Below, piece by piece: positions 17,648 through 27,370 of a DNA stretch of 64,000 nt (its first letter is position 1; each line of letters opens with the position of its first letter). The notes beneath the pieces were generated by a model, which was given only the letters and a program-made list of their open reading frames with translations, was not told where the DNA came from and did not search any database. The translations under genes were made by a program, and so were the position numbers. The stretch spans positions 2,108,001 to 2,172,000 of the forward strand of contig OZ245018.1 of the NCBI GenBank assembly GCA_965223825.1. The letters run 5' to 3'. This DNA comes from CAJXQU01 sp965223825. GTDB taxonomy: Bacteria > Pseudomonadota > Gammaproteobacteria > CAJXQU01.

Positions 17648-17964
17648 TTTCAGTAACCTATCAATATCTATACATTTATATTTTTTATGAATTAACAAAA
17701 AAGCGCGAAACAAAGAAACCGACCAGAAAGCGAACCGAACTGTTTCAGTAATCTGTTGAATAAACAGGAGTAACTAGCAGAACCCCGGCATCTCAGGATT
17801 TGATCACGACTTTTTTCTCAACACGCAATAATATCACACTAATCTTGAATCAAGGTGGGCAGCCAACTTGATCTTTGATGGGGTAATCATTTTGCGGGGA
17901 TCTTGCTGGCTCAGCTTCAATTGATCTTGTTTATAAAGCGTATTCTTGGTGCGTATTTAAAGCA
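17648..17964. other. 317-bp spacer upstream of the aminotransferase gene
   Basis: No gene is seen. The side near 17648-17700 is A+T rich and should hold the aminotransferase promoter, but no clean -35/-10 pair stands out. A small palindrome CTTGAATCAAG lies near 17843-17853. No terminator is obvious for the RND gene that ends at 17965. Confidence 0.4.
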
Positions 17965-20900
17965 TTACCTGCTTTTTTTGTACCCACCAAAGTGGAACAT
18001 AATACAAGGCAAGATCAGTAGATTTAAAATCGTTGATGAGGCTAAACCGCCAATAATAATCGCGGCCATTGGCCCCATGATTTCTCGTCCGGGATTGTCA
18101 CTATTAACGGCGATGGGGAGCATCGCGAGGGCGGTGACTAAGGCCGTCATCAGGATTGAGGGAAGACGTTCTCGTGCGCCTTGGATCAATGTGTCGATAT
18201 TCCAATCCTGCCCTTCTTCTTCCACCAGATGTCGATAATGCGAGATCAGCATGATCGAATTTCGCACGGTGATGCCGAACAAGGTGACGAAGCCAACCAT
18301 TGATCCAACCGACAATGTTGCGCCAGTGAGCAGTACTGCAATCACACCGCCGATGAGTGAAAAAGGAATGTTCAACAGCATGATCATCACATCTCGGAAT
18401 CGCCCAACGGCCATGTAAATCAGCACGAGTACACCAATCCCCGCGACGAGTGAATGCAGGATCAAATCCTCTCTGGCTTTGGCTTGCTCGATCGCCGCGC
18501 CGGTAAACTCAGGATACGCACCGGTTTCGAATTCGATGTCATTCAGTACACGAGTTTTCAGCTCATCCAAAAAATCACTCAGATCGCGATCAGCGACATT
18601 ACACGTCACCGTCTGAATGCGTTGCGCGCCTTGATGCAGAATATTGTAACGGCCTTCGACTTGGGTAATATTCGCGACATCCGACAAGGTGATCATTCTG
18701 CCCTCTTGTGTTTTGAGCGGCAACTTGCCCAAATCTTCTGGTTTGCGGCGATCATCGCCACTGAGGATGACGCTGAGATCAAACACTCGATTACCTTCGT
18801 TACTGCGACCAACCACTTTGCCTTCATATGCGGTTTGGATCGCATCCATCACTTGCACTGGCCGCATGCCTAAACTGGCCAATCGATCATATTTCAAACG
18901 AACTTGTAACACCGGCGTACCCGCAGCGGAGCGCATTTGCACATCCGTCGCACCCTGCATGGATCGCATAATCTCAACCACCGCTTGCGCTTTGCGATCA
19001 AGAAAACCCAATTCATTCCCATACAAATTCACCACTACTGGCGAGGTATAACCGGAAATGGTTTCGTCGACACGTTCGATCAGGAAGGTGTTTGCTTCAA
19101 ATAAAATGCCCGGAAATTCACTCAGTTCCTCTCGCAAGTCTTCCAGCACGCGTTGTTGTTCCGCACCGGAGAGTGGCTCAAGGTCAACCTCAAATTCGCT
19201 GTAATGGCTGCCGTAGGTATCGGCTGATCGCTCGGCACGTCCGGCCCATTGCGAGACCGATTTCACACCGGGAATATCCAAAAATGCTGTGGTTAATGAT
19301 TGGCCTAGTTCAATCGACTGTTCCAGCGACGTGCCCGGCATCGCCGTGGTGTGCACGATATAATGCCCTTCGCGCAGATCAGGCAGAAAGCGCGTGCCCA
19401 GTTGTGGCAAGATCGCGAGTCCGGCCACACAGAACATTAAAGTAATGCCGATCACCATCATTGGTGCACGCGTGGTGAATTTTAAAAAGCGGGCGTAGAT
19501 CGGGTGAATAAACCGGATAAGCGGCGGATCACGTTCGGGCAAATGACTTTTGCCCAACAGCAAATAACACAAGGCCGGTGTTAACGTTAGTGCAACGAAA
19601 AGCGAAGTAAGGATCGCTAAAATATACGACACGCCCAGTGGTGAAAAAAGTCGCCCGGCCACACCACCTAATGTCAGCAGCGGCACAAACACCAGCGCGA
19701 CGATGAAACTTGCGTAGACAACCGATCCACGAACTTCCATCGAGGCAGAATAAACCACTTCTGACACGGGCTTGGGACTTGCAAGAAGGCGATTTTCGCG
19801 CAGGCGTCGAAAGATATTTTCCGTATCAATAATCGCATCGTCCACCACTTCACCAAGCGCAATGGCGAGTCCACCCAAGACCATAATATTCAAATTCACG
19901 CCACATTCGAGCAGAATAATCGCCGCACTCACCAACGATAATGGAATTGCCGTTGCTGAGATTAATGCCGTGCGTAAATTGAATAAAAACAACATGAGGA
20001 TCAGCAAGACAAACGCGCCGCCGACGTATAAATGTTCAGTAATATTCGTCAGGGATCGATCGATATAACTCGCTGGACGGAATAGATTTGGATAGAGCGT
20101 GATGTCTTGCGTTTTCAGCACTTGTTCCAGATCGCTCAAGACGGCTTCGACATCGTTTGAGACGTTTAACGTATTCGCACCAAACTGACCGATGACCATC
20201 ATGACGATGCCCGGTTTACCCATGATCTGCGCTGCACCGATGCGCGGTTCGGCGGCGAGCGCTACATTTGCAACATCACCGATGGTTAAGTTTTTCCCGC
20301 CCTGTCGTTTCAGTACCACTTTCGCAATATCGGATGGCTGCAAAGCATTACCGCTTGTTTTGATGGTAAAGCGCTGGTTATCGTTTTCAATAAATCCTGC
20401 GCCTTTGACCGCCGTCGCTTGTTGAGCGGCGCTGATCACATCTTCGATTCCGATGCCATGCTGGACCAACGCGTCTGGTCGCATTTGTATTTGCAGTTGC
20501 TTAATTTCGCCGCCGAAGACATTCACATCTGCGACGCCTTTAGTACTTAACACCTGCGGCACAATGGTCCAATCCACGATGCTACGTAATTCCATCATGC
20601 TGAGTGAATCGGACTGCACACCAATGGTTAGAATTGTCGCGGATGATGAGGCAAGCGGCACCGGCACAGGTGTGCCGATCCCTTCAGGCAAGCTACCAGA
20701 GAGGCTGGCTAAACGTTCGCTGACGAGCTGTCGATTGCGATAAATCTCGGTGTTTTCTTCGAACGTTGCGGTAACGATCGACAATCCCTGAATCGATTCA
20801 GAGCGTAAATATTTCAGCCCGATCAGGCCGCTGATCGCGCTCTCTACCGGTTGCGTAACGAGAATCTCAACTTGCTCTGTGGAGTAGCCCGGTGATTCTG

Positions 20901-21051
20901 TTTGAATGATGACTTGCTTCGGTGAAAATTCTGGAAAGATATCCAAACCGGCATTGGATAGGCGATAAACACCGTAAATCATAAACAGGACGGCTAGCGT
21001 TGCGACGATACCCGCATAACGAACTGAGAAACGAACGATAGAAGAAAGCAT
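17965..21051 (-). CDS. RND efflux pump, CzcA/CusA-like permease
   Basis: A 1028-residue inner-membrane pump with the RND duplication: twelve helices and two large periplasmic loops. The helix 4 motif GEVVDDAIIDTENIFRRLRE near 385-404 carries the acidic residues of the heavy-metal (HME) RND branch, which uses the proton gradient to expel substrate. The start at 21051 (MLSSIVRFSVRYAG) is chosen over an upstream codon lying inside the adaptor gene. It lies last in an operon with the adaptor and outer-membrane factor, four bases after the adaptor stop. The transported ion is unknown. No P-type ATPase or metal chaperone is adjacent. Confidence 0.92.
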   Translation of the reverse strand: MLSSIVRFSVRYAGIVATLAVLFMIYGVYRLSNAGLDIFPEFSPKQVIIQTESPGYSTEQVEILVTQPVESAISGLIGLKYLRSESIQGLSIVTATFEENTEIYRNRQLVSERLASLSGSLPEGIGTPVPVPLASSSATILTIGVQSDSLSMMELRSIVDWTIVPQVLSTKGVADVNVFGGEIKQLQIQMRPDALVQHGIGIEDVISAAQQATAVKGAGFIENDNQRFTIKTSGNALQPSDIAKVVLKRQGGKNLTIGDVANVALAAEPRIGAAQIMGKPGIVMMVIGQFGANTLNVSNDVEAVLSDLEQVLKTQDITLYPNLFRPASYIDRSLTNITEHLYVGGAFVLLILMLFLFNLRTALISATAIPLSLVSAAIILLECGVNLNIMVLGGLAIALGEVVDDAIIDTENIFRRLRENRLLASPKPVSEVVYSASMEVRGSVVYASFIVALVFVPLLTLGGVAGRLFSPLGVSYILAILTSLFVALTLTPALCYLLLGKSHLPERDPPLIRFIHPIYARFLKFTTRAPMMVIGITLMFCVAGLAILPQLGTRFLPDLREGHYIVHTTAMPGTSLEQSIELGQSLTTAFLDIPGVKSVSQWAGRAERSADTYGSHYSEFEVDLEPLSGAEQQRVLEDLREELSEFPGILFEANTFLIERVDETISGYTSPVVVNLYGNELGFLDRKAQAVVEIMRSMQGATDVQMRSAAGTPVLQVRLKYDRLASLGMRPVQVMDAIQTAYEGKVVGRSNEGNRVFDLSVILSGDDRRKPEDLGKLPLKTQEGRMITLSDVANITQVEGRYNILHQGAQRIQTVTCNVADRDLSDFLDELKTRVLNDIEFETGAYPEFTGAAIEQAKAREDLILHSLVAGIGVLVLIYMAVGRFRDVMIMLLNIPFSLIGGVIAVLLTGATLSVGSMVGFVTLFGITVRNSIMLISHYRHLVEEEGQDWNIDTLIQGARERLPSILMTALVTALAMLPIAVNSDNPGREIMGPMAAIIIGGLASSTILNLLILPCIMFHFGGYKKSR

Positions 21052-21055
21052 GTGA

Positions 21056-22237
21056 TCAGTCGTCGTCCTCGTCCGGGATCTGCCAGCGTAGCTCTTCGGA
21101 CAATAATAACTGACCGCCACGCGTTACCACTTGCTCATCAGACGCAAACGTGTCCTGTATAAACCAACCATAATCCGTCTCACGATAAGTCGAAACAGGC
21201 CGACGGGAATACAGTTCATCCGCAACTCGGACGTACACCCACGGTTGACCACCGTACCAAATCACGGATGACAGTGGCACATCGTAACCTTGCTCAATCT
21301 CGTCGGAGGTGACGATCCATGCGGTCAGTTGCATACCAATGCGCAGCTGATCGGCATCGGTACGGAAGTAGTATGTAATCCCCTGTGTAAGTGGATCGGT
21401 ATGGGACGCTGATGAGATGAGATAGGCCTTACGTGAGGTGGTGCGATCAGGCACGGCATTGATATAAATAAAGCTGGTTTCGTCGGGTAGATCAAATCCA
21501 TACGGTAAGGTGATGATCAAGAGCACGTCTTTCTGATCCATTAAACGATCAAAAAAATCCGTCGTTTTGTTCTGTTCCTCATCGCCCAATGCCCATCGCG
21601 TTAGCACTGCGCCCCATTGCTGTGTGGTGCGCAAACGTAAACTCTGCAATCGCTGCTCTGCTGTCAATTCGCGTGCGCGATCTTCAGTCATGCGAAAACG
21701 CGCTTCTTCAACTTGTGAGAGAGAAACATTCGCCCGATCTTTATGTAATACACGCAACCGTTCATACATACGTTGCGATGCTTGCAGGCTTTCGCTCGCC
21801 AGTTTTTTCTCAGCGGCGATTTGTTGGTGTGCCGACTGACTCTCTAACAGCGCCTGAAAATTAATAATTTCACCCGTTCCGAGCTGTTCTTGAAGATGTG
21901 AAACACTCTGTAGCCTTTTCGTCTGAATTCCGCTTTTTTGAATCGCTTCAGCGGACAATCTCACTGCTGGCAAACCTTCATGATTCTCGACCCGTGAAGG
22001 AATATCGTCATCATCATCGTCTCCACCCGATGCGATGTCGTCGTCTTCAACTTGTCCATCATGATCCTCGTCATCAGCGGGATCGGTTTGATCATCATTC
22101 GCTTTCTCAACACCTATGGCGTGCATTGCCTTGTGAAATGGGCCGTTATCGCCCAAGCCGGCGCTCACCACGAAATAGACAAGCACCAGTGCGATCAGAA
22201 TAAGGAGAATTTTTATCGGTAAGGAGAATGCGTTCAT
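21056..22237 (-). CDS. RND periplasmic adaptor with Asp-rich N-terminal region
   Basis: A 393-residue membrane-fusion protein. A signal-anchor helix (about 7-27) is followed by an unusual acidic stretch at about 45-85, which includes DPADDEDHDGQVEDDD and a GGDDDDDD run. A coiled-coil hairpin (about 140-210) and beta-barrel domains then link the permease to the outer-membrane factor. The acidic stretch is not a normal part of AcrA-type adaptors. It could bind divalent metal ions in the periplasm. The gene overlaps the outer-membrane factor gene by four bases. Confidence 0.85.
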   Translation of the reverse strand: MNAFSLPIKILLILIALVLVYFVVSAGLGDNGPFHKAMHAIGVEKANDDQTDPADDEDHDGQVEDDDIASGGDDDDDDIPSRVENHEGLPAVRLSAEAIQKSGIQTKRLQSVSHLQEQLGTGEIINFQALLESQSAHQQIAAEKKLASESLQASQRMYERLRVLHKDRANVSLSQVEEARFRMTEDRARELTAEQRLQSLRLRTTQQWGAVLTRWALGDEEQNKTTDFFDRLMDQKDVLLIITLPYGFDLPDETSFIYINAVPDRTTSRKAYLISSASHTDPLTQGITYYFRTDADQLRIGMQLTAWIVTSDEIEQGYDVPLSSVIWYGGQPWVYVRVADELYSRRPVSTYRETDYGWFIQDTFASDEQVVTRGGQLLLSEELRWQIPDEDDD

Positions 22238-23616
22238 GGTGGGCTCAGGATCGGAGTCATTAATGCGTCTTCAATTGCCGCAAAGGCCCGCCAAGCGTTC
22301 ATTTCGATCGCGTGGCGTGAAACCAATGCGGAAAAATGCTGTTGTTTATCACGCAATAGCGAAAGTTTGCTGGTGTAGCCGAGATCATATTGTCGCTGGA
22401 TTTTTGCGCGATGCGCATCGAGCTCTGCAAGTAATTGATCGGCTTCATGAAGCGTTTCGATCGCCGTTTGATATTGTATTAACGCCTCGTTAACTTCGTT
22501 GATCACACGTGCCTGTAAGGCATGAAAACGATGCGCTTGGGTTGTACGTGCCGCTTCTGCTTCGGCAATCGGGCCGCGTTGTGGATGATTAAACGGCAAG
22601 TTGAAGGCGCTGCCGATTAACCAGATTTGATCATCCTGATCAAAAATAAACCCCGGTGATAAACGAATATCAGGATATTGTTCTGCGATCGCATTGTGCA
22701 AGTCTGCTTCTATTACCGCGTAATCGGCCAATGCTTTCAATATGTCTGGTCGCCGCGTTAACGCACGCGTTTGCAGGTATTCAAGTTGCAGATCAGTCGA
22801 ATTGAGATCAGGCAAAGTTTGCAACTCTTGATAGCTCAATGTCGCCGCATCGATGTCTTGTGCCGGCACACCCAATGTCAGTGCAAGTCGTGTGATCGCT
22901 TGTCGATATTGGCCTTTTTCTTCGCTACGTGAAAGACGCATTTGTTGCAAATCAAGACGCGAACGGCTGATCTCAAAATCAGCCCCGAGACCTAATTCTG
23001 CACTGCGCTCGAGGCTTTGTATTGTTTCTGAAATATTTTCCAACGCCTGCTCACGTAATGTCAGTTTGCGCGCGGCATCGTAACTTTCTAAATAATTATC
23101 AAACACACCATCGTAAACTTGCCACTCGATCATTTTCGATTCAATTTTCGCCGCATCGATATTTGCTCTAGCCTGTTTAAAGCGCGCCTCTCGTTTTATT
23201 TTTGGCTCATACACCCAAGTAAAAATACTGCCTATTGTGAACGGTGAAACACCGTCAGGTTGATCTTGGTGATGTTCTAAAGACAACTCAAGTTCAGGAC
23301 TCGGTTTAACACCTGCACTGATCAACCTAGCTTCCGCTTGTTTGACCTGTGATTGTGCAACCATTAATTGTGGTGAATAAAACAAACCTACAAGGGTCAA
23401 CCCTTTCAAATCCCATTGTGCCGATGGTGAATAGTTTTTTTCAACAAAATACGCATCCAACACGGGGTTATTCAGATCACGTTGCAGGTACGTTTGAATG
23501 AATTGATCCGTATCTAGCGGTGCCGCTTCATAATCTTGGTATTGGGCACAACTCGTTAACAATAACGTTGTAGCAAAAAGCCAAAATGAATGCGTCACAG
23601 CAATTGTTTTACTCAT
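22234..23616 (-). CDS. TolC-like outer-membrane efflux lipoprotein
   Basis: A 460-residue outer-membrane factor. The N-terminus has a lipoprotein signal with lipobox LLTSC near residue 25, so the mature protein is probably lipidated. Two repeated long helical regions (about 85-250 and 290-455) with many Gln, Ala and Leu fit the TolC/CusC fold. The start at 23616 is set by AGGAAGG just upstream and by the lipoprotein signal. The gene overlaps the PepSY gene by eight bases and the adaptor gene by four, so the set is one operon. Confidence 0.88.
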   Translation of the reverse strand: MSKTIAVTHSFWLFATTLLLTSCAQYQDYEAAPLDTDQFIQTYLQRDLNNPVLDAYFVEKNYSPSAQWDLKGLTLVGLFYSPQLMVAQSQVKQAEARLISAGVKPSPELELSLEHHQDQPDGVSPFTIGSIFTWVYEPKIKREARFKQARANIDAAKIESKMIEWQVYDGVFDNYLESYDAARKLTLREQALENISETIQSLERSAELGLGADFEISRSRLDLQQMRLSRSEEKGQYRQAITRLALTLGVPAQDIDAATLSYQELQTLPDLNSTDLQLEYLQTRALTRRPDILKALADYAVIEADLHNAIAEQYPDIRLSPGFIFDQDDQIWLIGSAFNLPFNHPQRGPIAEAEAARTTQAHRFHALQARVINEVNEALIQYQTAIETLHEADQLLAELDAHRAKIQRQYDLGYTSKLSLLRDKQQHFSALVSRHAIEMNAWRAFAAIEDALMTPILSPP

Positions 23617-24160
23617 AACCTTCCTGCCAAAGCTCTTGGTTTTCTTCGACAATCTCACCGCTTGTGGCATCCACTTCCACTTTCATTTCGATGCCTTTGT
23701 AGGTATGAATATCAAATTCGTAAGATGCGGCCCCATCCGACTCGATCTCATATTCAATTTCTAAAATATCACCCGGCCAAGCATCCAACGCGACCGCCCT
23801 TGCTTGTGCTTCTGTGACGTTTTTTTTCGCTTTAAATAAAGGGTGCTGCACACTGGATACTTCTTCTTCTATTTCAACGATCTCGGCGCTATCAGCTCGG
23901 CATTCAATATCCCAATCGTGCCCGTCGTCTGATCGCAGATCTAATTCATAAACAAAAATACCACGCTCGTTTTTGAATTCGGCTTTGAGCACTTCACCGG
24001 TTTTCACTTGCTTAGCTGCCGCTTCACACGCACGGTAAGCCGGTGAACCGAATGCGTATATAGCTAATGCTTCTTCATACGTTGGCTCTTTAGCAAAAAC
24101 TGGTGATGTCACGCAAACAGCACTCGTCATAAAGCACGCTAAATAGGCAATATTCCGCAT
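23609..24160 (-). CDS. Secreted PepSY-domain protein
   Basis: A 183-residue protein with a signal peptide (MRNIAYLACFMTSAVCVTSP, cleaved near AFA/VFA-KEP). Two PepSY-like modules follow, about 27-100 and 105-183. The second is clearest: TEAQARAVALDAWPGDILEI near 112-131 and a final MKVEVDATSGEIVEENQE. PepSY domains often inhibit or assist in the periplasm, and occur next to metal efflux and iron uptake genes. The gene lies between a DUF1244 gene (one base away) and the efflux operon it overlaps. I infer a periplasmic accessory role in the pump, perhaps sensing or buffering metal. Confidence 0.8.
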   Translation of the reverse strand: MRNIAYLACFMTSAVCVTSPVFAKEPTYEEALAIYAFGSPAYRACEAAAKQVKTGEVLKAEFKNERGIFVYELDLRSDDGHDWDIECRADSAEIVEIEEEVSSVQHPLFKAKKNVTEAQARAVALDAWPGDILEIEYEIESDGAASYEFDIHTYKGIEMKVEVDATSGEIVEENQELWQEGYE

Positions 24161-24161
24161 G

Positions 24162-24461
24162 TTATTCGCCTTTTTTATTTGTCTCATCGAACGACTTTTG
24201 TTGATCAGGCGTCGCTTCTTTCTGGTATTTTTCTTTCCATTCGGCATACGGCATGCCGTAGACAATTTCACGCGCCTGCTCGTAATCCATTGAAATATCT
24301 CGTTCTTCTGCAGCAGCCTTGTACCATTTGGACAGGCAGTTGCGGCAAAAGCCAGCAAGGTTCATTAAATCGATATTCTGCACGTCCGTATTCTCACGTA
24401 AATGAGCAACGAGGCGACGGAATGCGGCGGCTTCAAGTTCAACTGTTGACTGATCTTTCAT
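24162..24461 (-). CDS. DUF1244 family protein
   Basis: A 99-residue soluble protein matching DUF1244. The conserved core NLAGFCRNCLSKWYKAAAEE with its CxxC lies near 34-53, followed by the MPYAEWKEKYQKEA stretch. DUF1244 proteins are widespread in alpha- and gammaproteobacteria and have no known role; a small metal- or nucleic-acid-binding function has been suggested only from the Cys pair. It is the first gene of the run leading into the PepSY and efflux genes, one base from the next start codon, and divergent from the ndh-type gene. Confidence 0.85.
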   Translation of the reverse strand: MKDQSTVELEAAAFRRLVAHLRENTDVQNIDLMNLAGFCRNCLSKWYKAAAEERDISMDYEQAREIVYGMPYAEWKEKYQKEATPDQQKSFDETNKKGE

Positions 24462-24483
24462 TCTGATTTTCTTTCCCTTATCC

Positions 24484-24512
24484 TTGACGTGGTTATTCGC
24501 GCCTATTATAAC
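24484..24512 (+). promoter_or_regulatory. Sigma-70 promoter of the NADH dehydrogenase gene
   Basis: TTGACG at 24484-24489 and TATAAC at 24507-24512, with a 17-base spacer, form a near-consensus promoter. Transcription would begin near 24519, which confirms the ATG at 24541 as the start of the next gene. Confidence 0.7.
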
Positions 24513-24540
24513 GCGCCTTTTTGTCCGGGGAGACTACACT

Positions 24541-25875
24541 ATGTCCGAATCCACATCACGTCATCATATCGTTATTGTTGGTGGTGGCGCAGGCGGAATT
24601 GAACTTGCAACAAAACTCGGTAAAAAACTGGGTAAAAAGAAAAAAGCTGACATCACACTGATCGATGCGACGCTCACACACATTTGGAAACCTTTGCTGC
24701 ATGAGATTGCCTCTGGCACGCTGGATTCCCAAACGGATGATGTGCAATATCTGGCACAAGCCAACTGGAATAATTTCCGATTCCGCCTGGGTCGTATGGA
24801 CGGCATGGACCGGCATAAAAAAGAGATTTATCTCGCACCAACAGTTGACGAGCACGGTATGGAGTTCGTCACGCGTCGGACGTTTAAATACGACACTTTA
24901 ATTATCGCAGTCGGTAGTACAACGAATAATTTCGGTATCAAGGGCGTCGCAGAGCACTGCTACTCACTGGATACTCGTAAACAAGCTGAACGTTTCCACA
25001 CCCTGCTTTTAAAGAAAATTTATTCTGCACAAACGGATGATAAGCCACGTGCGGAAAGCACGTTGCATATCGCCATCGCCGGAGCGGGCGCGACGGGGGT
25101 TGAATTAGCTGCCGAATTGCATGAATCAACACGTGAATTAGTTGCGTTCGGTTTGGATAATATTGATCCGGATCGCGACCTAAAAATTACGTTGATCGAA
25201 GCGGCCGATAAAATTCTACCCGCCCTTCCAGAAAGACTCTCAAATGCGACGGTGGCCGCACTGAAAAAGATTAACGTTGACGTGCGTACAGGCGAGCGAA
25301 TCACGGAAGCGACGGCGGATGGTTTTCGCACCGAAGACGGTGACTTTATTACCTCTGACATTAAAGTCTGGGCTGCGGGTATCAAAGCACCTGATTTCTT
25401 GAAAGAAATCGACGGCATTGAAACAAATCGCATTAATCAGCTCGTTGTAAAGTCGACCTTACAAACCACCAACGACGACAATATTTTCGCCTTTGGTGAT
25501 TGCGCGCAATGCCCTGTTGAGCCGGGTTCCGAGCAAATGGTACCACCACGTGCGCAATCGGCTCATCAGCAAGCATCTATGCTGGTTAAATCCATGAAGC
25601 GCCGTTTGTCTGGTCAGGAGCTACCTGAGTATAAATATGTCGATTACGGCTCACTGGTGAATCTGAGTTCATACACCACCGTTGGGAATCTCATGGGTAA
25701 TTTGCTTGGCCGCTGGACGGGTAGTGTGATGCTCGAAGGTTTGCTGGCGCGACTCATCTATAAGTCCCTGTACAAAATGCACCAAATCGCACTACATGGC
25801 TTCATGGGCACGTTTTTGAATGCAGTCGCCATGCGTCTGATCAGAAAACCACGCCGTCGCTTGAAATTCCACTAG
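24541..25875 (+). CDS. ndh: Type II NADH:quinone oxidoreductase (NDH-2)
   Basis: A 444-residue non-proton-pumping NADH dehydrogenase. The FAD-binding motif IVIVGGGAGGIELATKLGKK starts near residue 10, and the NADH-binding motif IAIAGAGATGVELAAELHES lies near 176-195. FAFGDCAQCP near 318-327 is the second FAD contact, and the C-terminal helix with GFMGTFLNAVAM anchors the protein to the membrane. Reduced quinone made here adds to that from succinate dehydrogenase and ETF. The start ATG is preceded by GGGGAGA. Confidence 0.9.
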   Translation: MSESTSRHHIVIVGGGAGGIELATKLGKKLGKKKKADITLIDATLTHIWKPLLHEIASGTLDSQTDDVQYLAQANWNNFRFRLGRMDGMDRHKKEIYLAPTVDEHGMEFVTRRTFKYDTLIIAVGSTTNNFGIKGVAEHCYSLDTRKQAERFHTLLLKKIYSAQTDDKPRAESTLHIAIAGAGATGVELAAELHESTRELVAFGLDNIDPDRDLKITLIEAADKILPALPERLSNATVAALKKINVDVRTGERITEATADGFRTEDGDFITSDIKVWAAGIKAPDFLKEIDGIETNRINQLVVKSTLQTTNDDNIFAFGDCAQCPVEPGSEQMVPPRAQSAHQQASMLVKSMKRRLSGQELPEYKYVDYGSLVNLSSYTTVGNLMGNLLGRWTGSVMLEGLLARLIYKSLYKMHQIALHGFMGTFLNAVAMRLIRKPRRRLKFH

Positions 25876-25895
25876 TCCGGTATTGCATTACTGAT

Positions 25896-26771
25896 ATGGC
25901 TAAACATAAAGCGTTGATTAAGCGCGCAATGGTATTATTGGATCGGCTGGACGAGTTTCTTCCAGCCAAACCACCCGCTCTCGACTGGTCAGCTTACACC
26001 GCATATCGCTGGCGACGAACTGGCAACCAAGCTTTCTTGGAAGGCATTAAGCGCATTTCCCCAATCAAACTGGCGGATCTCTTAAATATTGACCGACAAA
26101 AACACCAGCTTGATCAAAATACACGACAGTTTGTGAATGGCTTACCCGCTAATAACGCACTGCTCTGGGGGCCCCGTGGGACGGGAAAATCATCATTAAT
26201 CAAGGCTGTTTTAAACGAATATGCTGATCAGGGTTTGCGTCTGATCGAAATCGAAAAACGTCATTTAGATGACTTGCCTGATCTGGCTGAACAACTGTAT
26301 GAACGTCCGGAAAAATTTATTCTTTTCTGTGACGATCTTTCTTTCGAAGAACACGACACCACTTACAAAGCTCTGAAAGTGATTCTCGACGGCTCCATCA
26401 ATGCGACGCCAGATAATGTACTGATCTACGCCAGTTCAAATCGACGCCACCTCGTACCGGAATACACAACCGATAATGAAAATGCACGCTTGGTAGACAC
26501 GGAAATCCACTTCGGCGAAGCGGTCGAAGAAAAAATTTCGTTATCCGAACGTTTCGGGCTCTGGCTGGCGTTTCACCCATTTAATCAAGACGCATATTTG
26601 GCGATTGTTGATCACTGGTTAAGCGAACTCAATACTGAGGTAGTAGACAGAAAAAGCATGCAAGCCGACGCGCTACGCTGGGCCTTGTCGCATGGTTCAC
26701 GAAGTGGCCGATCAGCTTGGCAATTTGCTCGAGATTACGCCGGTAAAGTGGGTTTAAAATCAACAAAATGA
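25896..26771 (+). CDS. DUF815-type AAA ATPase
   Basis: A 291-residue P-loop ATPase of the DUF815 (COG2607) family. The Walker A motif WGPRGTGKSSLIKAV lies near 89-103 and Walker B LFCDDLSFEE near 148-157. The segment NVLIYASSNRRHLVPEY near 178-194 contains the sensor 1 Asn typical of AAA proteins. Family members are common in proteobacteria and lack a settled role. The gene overlaps the following phosphoribosyltransferase gene by four bases, which hints at joint expression but not at joint function. Confidence 0.88.
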   Translation: MAKHKALIKRAMVLLDRLDEFLPAKPPALDWSAYTAYRWRRTGNQAFLEGIKRISPIKLADLLNIDRQKHQLDQNTRQFVNGLPANNALLWGPRGTGKSSLIKAVLNEYADQGLRLIEIEKRHLDDLPDLAEQLYERPEKFILFCDDLSFEEHDTTYKALKVILDGSINATPDNVLIYASSNRRHLVPEYTTDNENARLVDTEIHFGEAVEEKISLSERFGLWLAFHPFNQDAYLAIVDHWLSELNTEVVDRKSMQADALRWALSHGSRSGRSAWQFARDYAGKVGLKSTK

Positions 26772-27328
26772 CCAATGAAATCAAAAAGGTAGGCGCTCAA
26801 GCTCGAACAGTTTTTACTCAACAAGAGGTCGACGAGGCACTTGATTTTATGGCATCTGAGCTGAACCTCTTACTCGCCGATAAAAACCCGATCGTGTTAT
26901 GCGTCGTGATCGGCGGCATTGTTCCAACCGGCTTACTGCTGCCGAGACTCAACTTCCCGCTGGAACTCGACTATATTCACGCCACACGTTACACCGGCAA
27001 AACGCGCGGCGGTCACCTACATTGGTTAAAACAACCCGAGCAAGATCTCACTGATCGCACTATTTTAATTATCGACGACATTCTGGATGAAGGCATAACG
27101 TTGGAAGCGATCATCGACTACTGCTATGCCGAAGGCGCCAGCGAAGTACGTAGCGCGGTGCTTGTTGAGAAAGATTTACCGTCGCGATCAGGCCTTGCAA
27201 AAGCCGATGTCACGGGACTCGTTGCTGAGAATTCGTACTTGATCGGCTACGGCATGGATTACCACGGCCACTTGCGCAACCTCAATCGCATCGCCGCAGT
27301 GGAATTACCTTCATCTGATCAGGAGTGA
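26768..27328 (+). CDS. Hypoxanthine-guanine phosphoribosyltransferase
   Basis: A 186-residue type I phosphoribosyltransferase. The PRPP-binding motif ILIIDDILDEGITLE lies near 99-113 and the pyrophosphate loop VVIGGIVPTG near 45-54. It would convert hypoxanthine (or guanine) and PRPP to IMP (or GMP). The next gene encodes a methylthioinosine-type phosphorylase that releases hypoxanthine, which supports that substrate. It overlaps the upstream DUF815 gene by four bases. Confidence 0.85.
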   Translation: MTNEIKKVGAQARTVFTQQEVDEALDFMASELNLLLADKNPIVLCVVIGGIVPTGLLLPRLNFPLELDYIHATRYTGKTRGGHLHWLKQPEQDLTDRTILIIDDILDEGITLEAIIDYCYAEGASEVRSAVLVEKDLPSRSGLAKADVTGLVAENSYLIGYGMDYHGHLRNLNRIAAVELPSSDQE

Positions 27329-27370
27329 TAGTATCCACACCTTGTTTAGCCGCTAATCACAAAACACAAC

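Noticed and set aside
17840..17875. Shared GCCAACTTGAT at about 15848 and 17861 as repeats flanking the aminotransferase gene
   Set aside because: The match is only 11 bases and the surroundings differ, so chance is enough.
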